Assembly (NCBI RefSeq): GCF_002095535.1
Contig: NZ_MLJI01000001.1
Coordinates: 3,326,800 to 3,390,799 of the forward strand
Origin: Pantoea cypripedii
GTDB lineage: Bacteria > Pseudomonadota > Gammaproteobacteria > Enterobacterales > Enterobacteriaceae
Direction: 5' to 3'
Length of the DNA stretch: 64,000 nucleotides
The notes beneath the pieces were generated by a model, which saw only the letters and a list, made by a program, of their open reading frames with translations, was not told the origin of the DNA and searched no databases. A program made the translations under genes and the position numbers. Shown here piece after piece: positions 1-9,063 of the stretch. Position 1 is the first letter of the stretch. The number at the start of each line of letters is the position of its first letter.

Positions 1-125
1 GCTGAACAATGTCTATGACAAATACACCATTGTGGTTTGTCACGCCAATACATTCTGCTGATAGTTAGTTTAGCCGAAATACACTGCCTCAACCTGACTT
101 TGTCATTACCTGGTGCACATCGCGT

Positions 126-159
126 TAAAAAGCGCCGGAACATTCCGTTCCTGGCGCTC
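126..159 (-). terminator. Rho-independent terminator of alaS
   Basis: Reading the minus strand, an AGCGCC...GGCGCT hairpin (131-158), with an inner GGAAC/GTTCC stem, is followed by a short T run (127-130). It lies 25 bases past the alaS stop codon. Positions 1-125 hold no gene; by conserved gene order they should be the promoter and leader region of csrA, which would begin outside the window. Confidence 0.8.
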
Positions 160-183
160 TCCACGATGCTTAGTTTTATTTCG

Positions 184-2811
184 TTACAGTCGATTGCTGA
201 CCCAGTCCTGCACGCCCGCCAGCGCGCCAGCCAGCGCCTGTGGGTTCGTACCGCCCGCCTGAGCCATATCCGGGCGGCCACCGCCTTTGCCGCCCACCTG
301 AGCAGCCAGTTCACCCACCAGCTCGCCCGCTTTCACGCGATCGGTCAGGTCTTTGGTCACACCCGCGATTAGCGACACTTTACCTTCTGCTACGGTCGCC
401 AGCACGACAACAGCGGAACCAAGCTGATTTTTCAGGTCGTCCATCATGGTACGCAACATCTTAGGTTCTACATTGCTAAGTTCACTCACCAGCAGTTTAG
501 TCCCTTTAACATCCACGGCCTTGCTGCTGAGTGAGGCACTTTCCTGCGCTGCCTGCTGATCACGCAGTTGCTGCAATTCTTTTTCCAGGGCGCGAACGTG
601 GTCCACCAGTCCGCGAACTTTCTCATTCAGGTTACTGCTGTTGGCTTTCACCAGTTGCGCGATGTCCTGCAACTGGTGGCTTTGTGCATTAACCTGCGCC
701 AGAGCGCCTTCGCCAGTCACCGCTTCGATACGACGTACACCCGCAGCAGTACCCGATTCAGACAAAATACGGAACAGACCAATATCACCGGTGCGGGCAG
801 CATGCGTACCGCCACACAGCTCGGTTGAGAAATCCCCCATGCTCAGCACACGAACACGTTGATCGTATTTCTCGCCAAACAGTGCCATGGCACCCTTGGC
901 TTTGGCAGCCTCAAGATCCATGATATTGGTTTCAACGGCCAGGTTACGACGGATCTGCGCGTTGACGATATCCTCAACCTGACGAATTTCCTGCGGCTTC
1001 ATCGCTTCAAAATGAGAGAAGTCGAAACGCAGGTATTTATCATTGACCAGCGAGCCTTTCTGCGCGACATGCTCACCTAAAACCTGGCGCAATGCGGCAT
1101 GCAGCAGGTGTGTCGCTGAATGGTTCAGACGGATGCGGGCGCGGCGTTCTTCATCAACCTGAGCACTCAGGCGATCGCCGACACGCAGCTGGCCGGTAGT
1201 CAGCTTACCGATATGACCAATGGCCTGACTATACTTCTGTGTGTCCTGCACGCTAAATTCAGCATTATTCCCAGCCAGTACGCCGGTATCACCTACCTGG
1301 CCACCAGACTCGCCGTAGAACGGGGTCTCATCAAGCACCACCACCGCGTCCTGGCCTGCGCTCACCTGCTCAACCGCTTGCCCATCGACAAACAGTGCCT
1401 GCACGGTGGAGGTCAGTGCCAGCTGGTCATAACCTTTAAAGGCCGATGCAGAATCAATACGAATCACATTGTTGTAATCCGCACCAAATCCACTGGCTTC
1501 GCGTGCACGCTGGCGCTGTTGCTCCATCGCTACTTCAAACCCAGCTTCGTCGATCTTCAGATTGCGCTCACGGCACACATCCGCCGTCAGGTCTACCGGG
1601 AAGCCGAAAGTATCGTAAAGGCGGAATACAGTTTCGCCATCCAGCGTATCGCCTTGCAGCTTCGCCAGTTCTTCATCCAGCAGCGCCAGACCACGCTCCA
1701 GCGTTTTCGCAAACTGTTCTTCTTCCGCTTTCAGGACGTTCTCAACCTGAACCTGCTGGCGTTGCAGGTCTTCACCCGCCGAACCCATCACCGCAATCAG
1801 AGGCGCAACCAGCTTATAGAAGAAGGCATCTTTCGCGCCAAGCATATTACCGTGACGGACCGCGCGACGAATGATACGACGCAGCACATAGCCACGGTTC
1901 TCGTTCGAAGGAATCACGCCATCAGCGACCAGGAAAGCACAGGAACGGATATGGTCAGCGATCACACGCAGTGATTTGTTGCTGAGATCAGTGGCACCCG
2001 TAACTTCAGCCACAGACTTAATCAGTTTGGCGAAAAGGTCGATTTCGTAGTTGGAGTTAACGTGTTGCAGAACCGCGGCAATACGCTCCAGCCCCATACC
2101 GGTATCCACTGAAGGTTTCGGCAATGGCTGCATGGTACCGTCTGCCTGACGGTTGAACTGCATGAAGACGATATTCCAGATTTCAATATAGCGGTCACCA
2201 TCTTCTTCCGGGCTGCCCGGCGGGCCACCCCAGATATGATCGCCATGATCGAAGAAGATCTCGCTGCACGGACCACATGGACCGGTATCGCCCATCTGCC
2301 AGAAGTTGTCTGATGCGTAAGCGCTGCCTTTATTGTCCCCGATACGAATAATACGTTCGTGCGGAATACCAATATCTTTGGCCCAGATGTCATAGGCTTC
2401 ATCGTCAGTTTCATAGACGGTGACCCAAAGGCGTTCTTTTGGCAGCTTAAACCACTGCTCGCCCGTCAGCAGTTCCCAGGCATAGGCAATCGCGTCTTTT
2501 TTGAAATAGTCGCCAAAACTGAAGTTGCCCAACATTTCAAAGAAGGTGTGATGACGCGCGGTGTAACCCACGTTTTCGAGGTCATTGTGTTTACCACCTG
2601 CACGAACGCAGCGCTGCGCCGTGGTCGCACGTGAGTAATCGCGCTTATCCTGACCGAGGAAAACGTCTTTAAACTGGTTCATCCCGGCGTTGGTAAACAG
2701 CAGCGTCGGGTCGTTGTTCGGTACGAGGGAGCTGCTGGCTACAACCTGATGTCCCTTGCTATGAAAAAAGTCGAGAAACGCTTGACGGATCTCAGCAGTG
2801 CTCTTGCTCAT
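184..2811 (-). CDS. alaS: Alanine--tRNA ligase AlaS
   Basis: This cytoplasmic class II synthetase charges tRNA-Ala with alanine and clears mischarged Ser/Gly through an editing domain. The 875-residue product has the family's usual length. The N-terminal half is the aminoacylation core. The editing-site zinc ligands are visible as [12 protein letters not shown] (about residues 565-575) and [14 protein letters not shown] (about 665-677). The C-terminal C-Ala region ends in a glycine-rich [15 protein letters not shown] segment typical of DHHA1 domains. The ATG is preceded by AGGAAATTT, an acceptable Shine-Dalgarno. It is followed by its own terminator and, by synteny, csrA. recX and recA lie upstream on the same strand, as in other enterobacteria. 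No damage or anomaly was seen. Confidence 0.98.
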   Translation of the reverse strand: MSKSTAEIRQAFLDFFHSKGHQVVASSSLVPNNDPTLLFTNAGMNQFKDVFLGQDKRDYSRATTAQRCVRAGGKHNDLENVGYTARHHTFFEMLGNFSFGDYFKKDAIAYAWELLTGEQWFKLPKERLWVTVYETDDEAYDIWAKDIGIPHERIIRIGDNKGSAYASDNFWQMGDTGPCGPCSEIFFDHGDHIWGGPPGSPEEDGDRYIEIWNIVFMQFNRQADGTMQPLPKPSVDTGMGLERIAAVLQHVNSNYEIDLFAKLIKSVAEVTGATDLSNKSLRVIADHIRSCAFLVADGVIPSNENRGYVLRRIIRRAVRHGNMLGAKDAFFYKLVAPLIAVMGSAGEDLQRQQVQVENVLKAEEEQFAKTLERGLALLDEELAKLQGDTLDGETVFRLYDTFGFPVDLTADVCRERNLKIDEAGFEVAMEQQRQRAREASGFGADYNNVIRIDSASAFKGYDQLALTSTVQALFVDGQAVEQVSAGQDAVVVLDETPFYGESGGQVGDTGVLAGNNAEFSVQDTQKYSQAIGHIGKLTTGQLRVGDRLSAQVDEERRARIRLNHSATHLLHAALRQVLGEHVAQKGSLVNDKYLRFDFSHFEAMKPQEIRQVEDIVNAQIRRNLAVETNIMDLEAAKAKGAMALFGEKYDQRVRVLSMGDFSTELCGGTHAARTGDIGLFRILSESGTAAGVRRIEAVTGEGALAQVNAQSHQLQDIAQLVKANSSNLNEKVRGLVDHVRALEKELQQLRDQQAAQESASLSSKAVDVKGTKLLVSELSNVEPKMLRTMMDDLKNQLGSAVVVLATVAEGKVSLIAGVTKDLTDRVKAGELVGELAAQVGGKGGGRPDMAQAGGTNPQALAGALAGVQDWVSNRL

Positions 2812-2947
2812 AAATTTCCTGGAATCACGCTAACGAACGTTACCTCTCGTCTGGCAAGCCGCATGCGCCCGGCCCACCGCTGACTGAGGAACAAAAAGTG
2901 GGAATAAGATAAATTTTCTTCAGTGGGAAGTAAAATCCCATTGCCTT

Positions 2948-3460
2948 TCAGTCGTCAAAATTTCTGAAAATTGCCTGAATATCTTCCATCAGAAAGCCTT
3001 TTGTCATCAGAAATCGCTGGACTTTGCTTTTCCCGGCCCAGTCTTGTGGCAACGGATCGCCAAACTTACGTTTCGCCAGCCCGGCTGCACACGCGATCCA
3101 GTTGACCTCGGTATCAAACAGCGCCTGGTCAATTTCATCGCGCGCAATGCCTTTTTGTTGCAGCTCCATGCGAATACGTTGCGGGCCATACCCTCTGCCG
3201 CTGCGACTGAGGATAAATCGCTCGGTAAAACGCTGATCGTTTAACCAACCATTCTGCTGGCACCAGTCGGCAACCTGCTCCAGCAACTCATCAGGAATGG
3301 GTTCGGCTTTTTCCTGTTGCTGCATCCAGGCAGCCCGCTGGCTGGAAAGTTGTAGCTTGCGCTTCAGTTCTTCACGGCTATGGTCACGTTGTGACAGGAT
3401 GCGCATGGCGCGGTCCAGCAAGCGCGAAAAAGTTGGCGCGGGTGTCGGAGATGATGACAT
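2948..3460 (-). CDS. recX: Regulatory protein RecX
   Basis: RecX binds RecA filaments and limits RecA recombinase and coprotease activity. The product is 170 residues, against 166 in E. coli. Family features include the N-terminal RDHSREELKRKL, a central GYGPQRIRMELQQKGI repeat and the C-terminal KVQRFLMTKGFLMEDIQAIFRNFDD. I chose the ATG at 3460 (MSSSPTPAPTF) rather than the far upstream start of the open frame, because family homology begins here and the longer frame would run back into the recA terminator. It is downstream of recA on the same strand, 106 bases away across a terminator, so it is probably expressed by read-through of recA transcription, as known in E. coli. Confidence 0.95.
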   Translation of the reverse strand: MSSSPTPAPTFSRLLDRAMRILSQRDHSREELKRKLQLSSQRAAWMQQQEKAEPIPDELLEQVADWCQQNGWLNDQRFTERFILSRSGRGYGPQRIRMELQQKGIARDEIDQALFDTEVNWIACAAGLAKRKFGDPLPQDWAGKSKVQRFLMTKGFLMEDIQAIFRNFDD

Positions 3461-3530
3461 ATGACTTACCTTTTTCAGACCGTAGCGCAGGGTAAAGCAA
3501 GAAATTAAAGAGGGAAAGTGCTGGCGGGGA

Positions 3531-3560
3531 AAAACAAAACGGGAGCAGAGCGCTCCCGTT
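3531..3560 (-). terminator. recA terminator
   Basis: A perfect 9-bp stem (AACGGGAGC at 3538-3546 with GCTCCCGTT at 3552-3560) around a 5-base loop is followed on the minus strand by TTTTGTTTTT. It lies right after the recA stop codon and before recX, and presumably sets the low recX to recA ratio. Confidence 0.85.
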
Positions 3561-3566
3561 GTGGTA

Positions 3567-4637
3567 TCAGAAATCTTCGTTCGTTTCGCTGGCTTCTTCG
3601 TAATCGTCAGCGGAAACCTCCGCAGCACCGGCACTGGCCGTTGCACCGGTCAGCAGCATGTCACGCAGCTTCTGATCGATTTCATTAGCAATCGCCGGGT
3701 TTTCCTTCAGGAAATTGGTCGAGTTTGCTTTACCCTGGCCGATTTTGTCACCGTTGTAGCTGTACCAGGCACCGGCTTTCTCAACCAGCTTGTGCTTCAC
3801 GCCCAGGTCAACCAGTTCACCGAAGGTGTTGATGCCTTCGCCGTACATAATCTGGAATTCAGCCTGTTTGAACGGTGCAGCAATTTTGTTCTTCACCACT
3901 TTCACGCGGGTTTCGCTGCCCACCACTTCGTCACCCTCTTTAATGGCACCGATGCGGCGAATATCGAGACGTACGGAAGCGTAGAATTTCAGTGCGTTAC
4001 CACCGGTGGTGGTTTCCGGGTTACCGAACATCACACCAATCTTCATACGAATCTGGTTGATGAAAATCAGCAGCGTATTGGATTGCTTCAGGTTACCGGC
4101 CAACTTACGCATCGCCTGGCTCATCATACGAGCGGCCAGCCCCATGTGGGAATCACCGATCTCGCCTTCAATTTCCGCTTTCGGCGTCAGTGCGGCGACG
4201 GAGTCAACGATGATGACGTCAACAGCACCGGAACGCGCCAGTGCATCACAAATTTCCAGCGCCTGCTCACCGGTATCCGGCTGCGAACACAGCAGGTTAT
4301 CAATATCGACGCCCAGCTTCTTCGCGTAGACCGGGTCAAGCGCATGCTCGGCATCAATAAAGGCACAGGTTTTACCTTTACGCTGTGCAGCAGCAATGAC
4401 CTGCAAGGTCAGCGTGGTTTTACCAGAGGATTCCGGACCATAAATCTCAACGATACGGCCCATCGGCAGGCCACCCGCGCCCAGCGCGATATCCAGTGAA
4501 AGTGAACCGGTGGAGATGGTTTCAACATCCATCGAGCGGTCTTCACCCAGGCGCATGATGGAGCCTTTACCAAACTGTTTCTCGATCTGGCCCAGCGCGG
4601 CAGCTAAAGCCTTCTGTTTGTTCTCGTCAATCGCCAT
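3567..4637 (-). CDS. recA: Recombinase RecA
   Basis: RecA polymerises on single-stranded DNA, drives homologous strand exchange, and as a coprotease triggers LexA self-cleavage in the SOS response. The 356-residue product is nearly identical to E. coli RecA in its core. Walker A is GPESSGKTT (about 67-75) and Walker B lies in [13 protein letters not shown]1 and L2 DNA-binding loops surround [12 protein letters not shown] and [15 protein letters not shown], and the acidic C-terminus ends in SETNEDF. The ATG at 4637 gives the conserved [11 protein letters not shown] start and has AGGAG upstream; a GTG two codons earlier is less likely. The promoter 67-94 bases upstream contains a LexA box. pncC lies upstream and recX downstream. 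Confidence 0.99.
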   Translation of the reverse strand: MAIDENKQKALAAALGQIEKQFGKGSIMRLGEDRSMDVETISTGSLSLDIALGAGGLPMGRIVEIYGPESSGKTTLTLQVIAAAQRKGKTCAFIDAEHALDPVYAKKLGVDIDNLLCSQPDTGEQALEICDALARSGAVDVIIVDSVAALTPKAEIEGEIGDSHMGLAARMMSQAMRKLAGNLKQSNTLLIFINQIRMKIGVMFGNPETTTGGNALKFYASVRLDIRRIGAIKEGDEVVGSETRVKVVKNKIAAPFKQAEFQIMYGEGINTFGELVDLGVKHKLVEKAGAWYSYNGDKIGQGKANSTNFLKENPAIANEIDQKLRDMLLTGATASAGAAEVSADDYEEASETNEDF

Positions 4638-4703
4638 TTCCACTCCTAATCATGCCGGGTAAGCGGACATCTCTGTATGTCTGCTCGCGTTCTGTTGCCG
4701 ATA

Positions 4704-4731
4704 ATTATACTGTACAGTCATACAGTATCAA
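4704..4731 (-). promoter_or_regulatory. recA promoter with LexA (SOS) box
   Basis: On the minus strand a -35 TTGATA (4726-4731) and a -10 TATAAT (4704-4709) are separated by 16 bases. Between and overlapping them is TACTGTATGACTGTACAGTA (4708-4727), a near-perfect CTGT-N8-ACAG LexA operator. The arrangement matches the well-characterised E. coli recA promoter, where LexA blocks polymerase directly. Confidence 0.95.
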
Positions 4732-4733
4732 GT

Positions 4734-5228
4734 TTAATTTGTCAGAAATTCATCATGCAGCGTTTGCAGTGCCCAGGCGACGGACTGACGACGCACCGCA
4801 TCACGGTCGCCAGCAAAGTGCTGACACTGCGCCATCAGTTGCCCATCCGGCCCGGCAAAGCCAAACCAGACAGTACCGACGGGCTTATCCGCCGTGCCGC
4901 CATCCGGTCCCGCAATACCACTGACAGCAATGGCATACTGCGCCCCCGCCTCTTTGCAGGCCCCCGCAGCCATTTCGCGTACGGTCTGCTCGCTCACGGC
5001 ACCAAACCGGGCCAGCGTACCGGCCTGCACACCCACCATTTGTTGCTTGGCGTCGTTGCTATAGGTCACGAAACTGCGCTCAAACCAGGCGGAACTGCCG
5101 CTGATATCGGTAAATACTTTTGCAATCCAGCCACCGGTACAGGACTCAGCCGCCGTAATGGTTGCCTTGCGCATTTTCAGCTGTTCGCCAATACGACGAC
5201 TCAACTGTTGTAACTGTTCATCGTTCAT
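4734..5228 (-). CDS. pncC: Nicotinamide-nucleotide amidase PncC
   Basis: PncC deamidates nicotinamide mononucleotide to nicotinate mononucleotide, recycling NMN released by DNA ligase in the pyridine nucleotide cycle. The product is 164 residues and corresponds to the CinA C-terminal domain alone (E. coli YgaD). The active-site segments AAESCTGGWIAK (about 26-37) and AVSGIAGPDGG (about 102-112) are intact, as are the FERSFVTYSNDAK and KPVGTVWFGF blocks. It lies immediately upstream of the recA promoter on the same strand; its stop codon almost touches the LexA box. A terminator between the two genes was not apparent, so some read-through into recA is possible. Confidence 0.95.
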   Translation of the reverse strand: MNDEQLQQLSRRIGEQLKMRKATITAAESCTGGWIAKVFTDISGSSAWFERSFVTYSNDAKQQMVGVQAGTLARFGAVSEQTVREMAAGACKEAGAQYAIAVSGIAGPDGGTADKPVGTVWFGFAGPDGQLMAQCQHFAGDRDAVRRQSVAWALQTLHDEFLTN

Positions 5229-5328
5229 CGTCTTCTCCGTGTCTGGCGCTCACGTTAACAGTAAATGGTGCAGCGGAGGACCCTTTTCAACCCCGATGTA
5301 CCGTTTTGCGCGTGCGCTTCCAGAAGCT

Positions 5329-6105
5329 TCAGCGTGTTTTCATTGCCACCATAAAAAGACGCGGGAAAGCCAGCAAAACCTTACCATCAGCGCGAGCCGG
5401 ATAAGCGGTAATCAGCGCCTGATGATATTCCGCTAAAAACGCCTGTTGCTGGTTTTCATCCAGCCCGGCAAGGAAAGGACGCAAGCCAGTGGCTCGCAGC
5501 CAGGTAATAATCGCCTGTGCATCCGCCATGATGTGATAGTAGGTGGTACGCCAGATATCCACCTCACAACCCGCATCGCTCAGCAAATCATAATATTGTG
5601 CAGTGGTCAGTAAGCGCTTACGTTCAGCTGCCTGCTGGGAGATATGTGGCAGCCAGCGCTCACCCGCAGCCACCTCGCGCATCAGGCGATGCGAAGGTTC
5701 CTCAAGGTTATCCGGCATCTGAATTGCCAGTGAGCCGCCGATAGCGAGCTGGCTTACCAGGTGCGGCAGCAGCGAAGAATGTTCACCCAGCCATTGCAAA
5801 GATGCATTGGCGTAAATCACCTGCTGGGGTTGTTCGGCCTGCCAGGAACGAATATCGGCCAGCTCAAAGAGGCAATCCGGAAGGCGTTCACGCGCCTGCA
5901 CCAGCATCGCTTCCGAGCTATCAATGCCACAGATGACGGCCTCCGGCCAGGCCTGCGCCAGTAGCTCGGTACTGTTGCCCGGTCCGCAACCTAAATCCGT
6001 TGCGAAACGCACTTCAGGAGTGGTGACCCGCGCCAGCAACTCATAGGCCGGTCGGGTTCTCTCTGATTCAAACTGACGATATAGCTGTGGATTCCAGTCT
6101 TGCAT
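5329..6105 (-). CDS. tam: Trans-aconitate 2-methyltransferase Tam
   Basis: Tam uses S-adenosylmethionine to methylate trans-aconitate, a spontaneous isomer that inhibits aconitase. The product is 258 residues. The class I methyltransferase fold shows motif I as [14 protein letters not shown] (about 36-49), the acidic loop GIDSSEAML, and the Tam-specific [13 protein letters not shown] and [17 protein letters not shown] blocks; the C-terminus [13 protein letters not shown] also matches E. coli Tam. The ATG at 6105 is preferred over a GTG six bases upstream because GGAG lies 7 bases before it. It is divergent from the aldolase gene at 6271. In E. coli tam is elsewhere on the chromosome, so this placement differs. 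Confidence 0.92.
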   Translation of the reverse strand: MQDWNPQLYRQFESERTRPAYELLARVTTPEVRFATDLGCGPGNSTELLAQAWPEAVICGIDSSEAMLVQARERLPDCLFELADIRSWQAEQPQQVIYANASLQWLGEHSSLLPHLVSQLAIGGSLAIQMPDNLEEPSHRLMREVAAGERWLPHISQQAAERKRLLTTAQYYDLLSDAGCEVDIWRTTYYHIMADAQAIITWLRATGLRPFLAGLDENQQQAFLAEYHQALITAYPARADGKVLLAFPRLFMVAMKTR

Positions 6106-6168
6106 TGTCACGCTCCAGTTTTATCCCAGGAACTCAACACTACTCGTTTTTGCCATCCCCCCGAAAAG

Positions 6169-6190
6169 AAAAGTGCGATAGCTCACTTTT
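6169..6190. promoter_or_regulatory. Inverted repeat, candidate operator
   Basis: AAAAGTG (6169-6175) and CACTTTT (6184-6190) form a symmetric element with an 8-base centre in the divergent region between tam and the aldolase gene, about 80 bases before the aldolase start. The symmetry is clear. The binding factor is unknown and the role is inference. Confidence 0.3.
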
Positions 6191-6270
6191 TGCGTGCTGT
6201 TATCTGGTTAGTTTAGCCAATGGCGATTAAGTTAAAACAGTGTTTCATTTTTCACGATAAGGAGTTTGCT

Positions 6271-7158
6271 ATGGTTGCACAACCCGCACTGGCTGGCGTC
6301 TGGTGTCCGTCAGTAACCCCCTTTGATAACAACGGGAACGTCGATATTGATGCCCTGGGCCGCCACTTCGCCCGGCTCAATCATTCAGGCATTGATACCC
6401 TTCTGTTAATGGGCAGCATTGGTGAGTTTGCTTCGCTCACGCAACAGGAACGACTACATCTGATTCGCGAAGCGCGTCAGCTATCCCCACTCACGATGGT
6501 CGCTAACGTTTCCAGCACCTGCGTGCCTGATATGCTGCAACTGGCTGAGGCCGCGTGGCAGCATGGGTTTGACGCGGTGATGGTGCTACCTCCTTATTAC
6601 TATGGTCAGACGCAAAAACAGCTGCTGAGTTATTTCAAAGCTCTGGACCAGCAATTAGGTGGGAAATGGTTTGCCTACAATTTTCCGGCGCGTACCGGTT
6701 GTGATTTAACCCCCGCGCTGGTAGCGGAACTGGCGGCAGAACTGCCGAATTTTATTGGTATCAAAGACACGGTGGATTGCCTGTCGCACAACCGTGCGTT
6801 GATTGAAGAAACAAGAAAAGTGCGCAGCGATTTTGCGGTGCTATCCGGCTATGACGAATATCTGTTACCCAACCTGCTGGCAGGCGGTGCAGGGGTGATT
6901 TCCGGGCTGAATAATATCGTACCGGAGCTATTTGCCGGGGCGATGCAGGCGTGGCGGGCGGGCGATTTACGCCAGTTAACCACCATTCAGCAACGCATTG
7001 GGCAGCTGATGGCGATTTATACCCTGGGAGATGATTTTGTCACAACGATCAAAACCGCCGTCGCGCGTCGTTATGAATCGATGACCACCCGCTCCCGCAA
7101 CTATGGCGGAGAGCTGAGTGCCGCCCAGTGCGCAGCGATAGATCGGTTGCTGGAATAA
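6271..7158 (+). CDS. DHDPS/NAL-family class I aldolase
   Basis: The 295-residue product belongs to the dihydrodipicolinate synthase / N-acetylneuraminate lyase family, which joins or splits pyruvate and an aldehyde through a Schiff base. Visible hallmarks are the pyruvate carboxylate loop MGSIGEFASLT (in place of the more usual GTTGE), the YNFP tyrosine in FAYNFPARTG, and the Schiff-base lysine in FIGIKDTVD. It is not the housekeeping DapA of lysine synthesis, which has a different GTTGES loop; it looks more like YagE/YjhH-type 2-keto-3-deoxy sugar-acid aldolases. The ATG at 6271 has AAGGAG 7 bases upstream. No pathway partner is next to it, so the substrate cannot be assigned. Confidence 0.85.
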   Translation: MVAQPALAGVWCPSVTPFDNNGNVDIDALGRHFARLNHSGIDTLLLMGSIGEFASLTQQERLHLIREARQLSPLTMVANVSSTCVPDMLQLAEAAWQHGFDAVMVLPPYYYGQTQKQLLSYFKALDQQLGGKWFAYNFPARTGCDLTPALVAELAAELPNFIGIKDTVDCLSHNRALIEETRKVRSDFAVLSGYDEYLLPNLLAGGAGVISGLNNIVPELFAGAMQAWRAGDLRQLTTIQQRIGQLMAIYTLGDDFVTTIKTAVARRYESMTTRSRNYGGELSAAQCAAIDRLLE

Positions 7159-7168
7159 TAGAACAACG

Positions 7169-7189
7169 CGGACGGCACAGCGCCGTCCG
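7169..7189. terminator. Possible terminator hairpin between convergent genes
   Basis: CGGACGGC (7169-7176) and GCCGTCCG (7182-7189) form a perfect 8-bp stem in the 35 bases separating the stops of the aldolase (+) and yjdM (-) genes. Neither strand has a T run directly after the stem; the plus strand has TTTTT about 10 bases later. It may act as a weak bidirectional terminator. Confidence 0.4.
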
Positions 7190-7193
7190 GAAC

Positions 7194-7532
7194 TCAGTTC
7201 TTTTTCACGAACTCAGATTTGAGTTTCATCGGGCCAAAACCATCGATCTTGCAATCGATATTGTGGTCGCCTTCAACCAGACGAATGCTTTTCACTTTTG
7301 TGCCGATTTTCAACGTTGAGGAGCTGCCCTTAACCTTCAGATCCTTGACGACGGTGACGCTGTCGCCATCCGCCAGCAGGTTACCATTTGCATCACGCAC
7401 AACCAGACCATCAGCAGCCATATCATCCGCCGCCAGCGACCAGATATGTCCACATGACGGGCAGTTCAGCTTCTCGCCATCCTGCCATGTATAGTCGGCC
7501 TGGCATTCAGGACAGGCGGGTAAGGTATTCAT
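7194..7532 (-). CDS. yjdM: Zinc-ribbon protein YjdM (PhnA family)
   Basis: This 112-residue protein was once named PhnA from its proximity to the phosphonate operon in E. coli; it is not phosphonoacetate hydrolase and its true role is uncertain. It has an N-terminal zinc ribbon with paired cysteines CPEC (8-11) and CPSCG (24-28), and a C-terminal small beta domain with [30 protein letters not shown]. The family name rests on very close overall similarity to E. coli YjdM. AGGAGCGCTT precedes the ATG. It stands alone, convergent with the aldolase gene and about 90 bases downstream of the mltB stop. Confidence 0.9.
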   Translation of the reverse strand: MNTLPACPECQADYTWQDGEKLNCPSCGHIWSLAADDMAADGLVVRDANGNLLADGDSVTVVKDLKVKGSSSTLKIGTKVKSIRLVEGDHNIDCKIDGFGPMKLKSEFVKKN

Positions 7533-7618
7533 AAGCGCTCCTCAGAGAAAAGGTCGCGGCGAAGGTGGTGCCGCAAAAGGGGCGACATCTTATCTCCTTA
7601 CTGTTAGTAAGGACAGCA

Positions 7619-8701
7619 TTAAAATATCGCACCCTGTCGCGCTTTGCTGACCGCTTCGCCCAACTGCCACACCGCCATTGCATAATGCGTGCTGTGATTG
7701 TAGCGAGTTATCACGTAGAAATTGGGTAGCCCGTACCAGTATTGATAACTGGTGCCCAGATCAAGACGTAACAAACTGGCCTGATTGTTGCCGTCCAGCG
7801 ATCCCTGCGGTGTCAGGCCACTTGCCATCAGGGTGCTGACCGGATACAGGGTTTTGAAACCATTCTCCAGTGCCGGAGCCTGCCCGCTGGCCGGGACAGC
7901 AACGGCTTCACCCGGACGCCAGCCATGTTCTTTGAAATAATTAGCCACGCTGCCGATAGCATCAACCGGGTCCCACAAGTTGATGTGTCCATCCCCGTTA
8001 AAATCCACCGCATATTGTTTATACGACGATGGCATAAACTGCCCGTAGCCCATCGCACCAGCGAAAGAACCGCGCAGATCAAGCGGATCATCCTGCTCGG
8101 TACGTGCCATCAACAGGAACGTTTCCAGCTCGCTGCTGAAGTAAGCCGCCCGGCGTGGATAGTTGAACGAAAGCGTTGCCAGCGCATCCAGTAAGCGGGT
8201 TTTCCCCATCACCCTGCCCCAGCGTGTCTCAACGCCAATAATGCCGACAATAATTTCCGGTGGCACGCCATAGACCTGCTGGGCGCGTTGCAGTGCATCC
8301 TGGTATTGATTCCAGAACGCAACACCGTTTTGTACGTTATCAGGGGTAATGAATTTATTGCGGTAGCGAATCCAGGCACCATTTGGGCCGGTTGGCGGAG
8401 TGTAGCTCGGTGCCTGTTGGTCCATCAGGCGCAGCACGTAATCCAGCCGTTTCGCCTGGCCGATCACCGCATGCAATTGCTGGCGATCAAAACCGTGCTT
8501 CGCCACCATCTGGTCAATAAATTGTTCAGCCGCGGGATTTTCCGCGAAATCACCAAACATTGGCTGGATAGCGTGTGATTGATCCAGTAGGAAACCACCC
8601 TGAGGTGCAGAAACGACGGCGGGCTGCTGGGTTGTTTGAGGCTTGCTGCTACAGGCGGCAAGCAGGGTAATGAGCGGGAGAAGGGCAACCTTAAAACGCA
8701 T
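7619..8701 (-). CDS. mltB: Membrane-bound lytic murein transglycosylase B
   Basis: MltB cleaves the MurNAc-GlcNAc bond of peptidoglycan, leaving 1,6-anhydro ends, during wall turnover. The 360-residue product starts with a lipoprotein signal peptide ending in the lipobox LLAAC (Cys17), so it should be anchored in the outer membrane facing the periplasm. The SLT-like catalytic glutamate is in IIVGIIGVETRWGR (about residue 158), followed by GAMGYGQFMPSSYKQYAVDFNGDGHINLWDP-type sequence, whose DFNGDGHINLW looks like the calcium-binding loop of this family. E. coli MltB is 361 residues. The gene is downstream of a long non-coding stretch and is read away from mutS. Confidence 0.96.
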   Translation of the reverse strand: MRFKVALLPLITLLAACSSKPQTTQQPAVVSAPQGGFLLDQSHAIQPMFGDFAENPAAEQFIDQMVAKHGFDRQQLHAVIGQAKRLDYVLRLMDQQAPSYTPPTGPNGAWIRYRNKFITPDNVQNGVAFWNQYQDALQRAQQVYGVPPEIIVGIIGVETRWGRVMGKTRLLDALATLSFNYPRRAAYFSSELETFLLMARTEQDDPLDLRGSFAGAMGYGQFMPSSYKQYAVDFNGDGHINLWDPVDAIGSVANYFKEHGWRPGEAVAVPASGQAPALENGFKTLYPVSTLMASGLTPQGSLDGNNQASLLRLDLGTSYQYWYGLPNFYVITRYNHSTHYAMAVWQLGEAVSKARQGAIF

Positions 8702-9063
8702 TGGATTTCCATAAGCCAGATGAAACCGGAGTCCACATGTTAATCGTTCAGGTTAATGACTTACAGGGCAATATCTTAAATTTACGTCAGTTATCTCTGT
8801 CAGGGCGCTGCGCAACAAAATTTGCGACCCGCTTCCACACTTTACCATTTACAGCGCTTTTTCCTTTTTTCCTGACGCCGCAATTTGCTATGGTCGGCAA
8901 CCGAAAGGCCAGCAGGCAGATGAAGGAGATGCTGCAAAAATGGTAACATCGCCTCTTTCGTTATCGCGCCAGCGTGATAACGCACCTTTCCTGTAGCGAT
9001 AACCTATTACGGGCACTCAAAAAGTAAATGCAAATCGAGAAAGAGATGAAAGGAGCAGAGCAA
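8702..9063. other. Divergent mltB/mutS intergenic region
   Basis: This 362-base stretch separates the mltB and mutS starts and must carry both promoters. An 81-codon frame on the plus strand (8701-8946) has no recognisable homology and no good ribosome site, so I do not call it. An extended -10-like TGCTATGGT occurs at 8887-8894 without a convincing -35. A CGTTATC...GATAACG inverted repeat (about 8960-8984) precedes mutS. Nothing else was identified. Confidence 0.4.

Noticed and set aside
1120..1974. 284-codon plus-strand frame opposite alaS
   Set aside because: Antisense shadow of alaS, with no domain or start signal.
8701..8946. 81-codon frame between mltB and mutS
   Set aside because: No homology recognised, no Shine-Dalgarno, and it starts inside the mltB start region.
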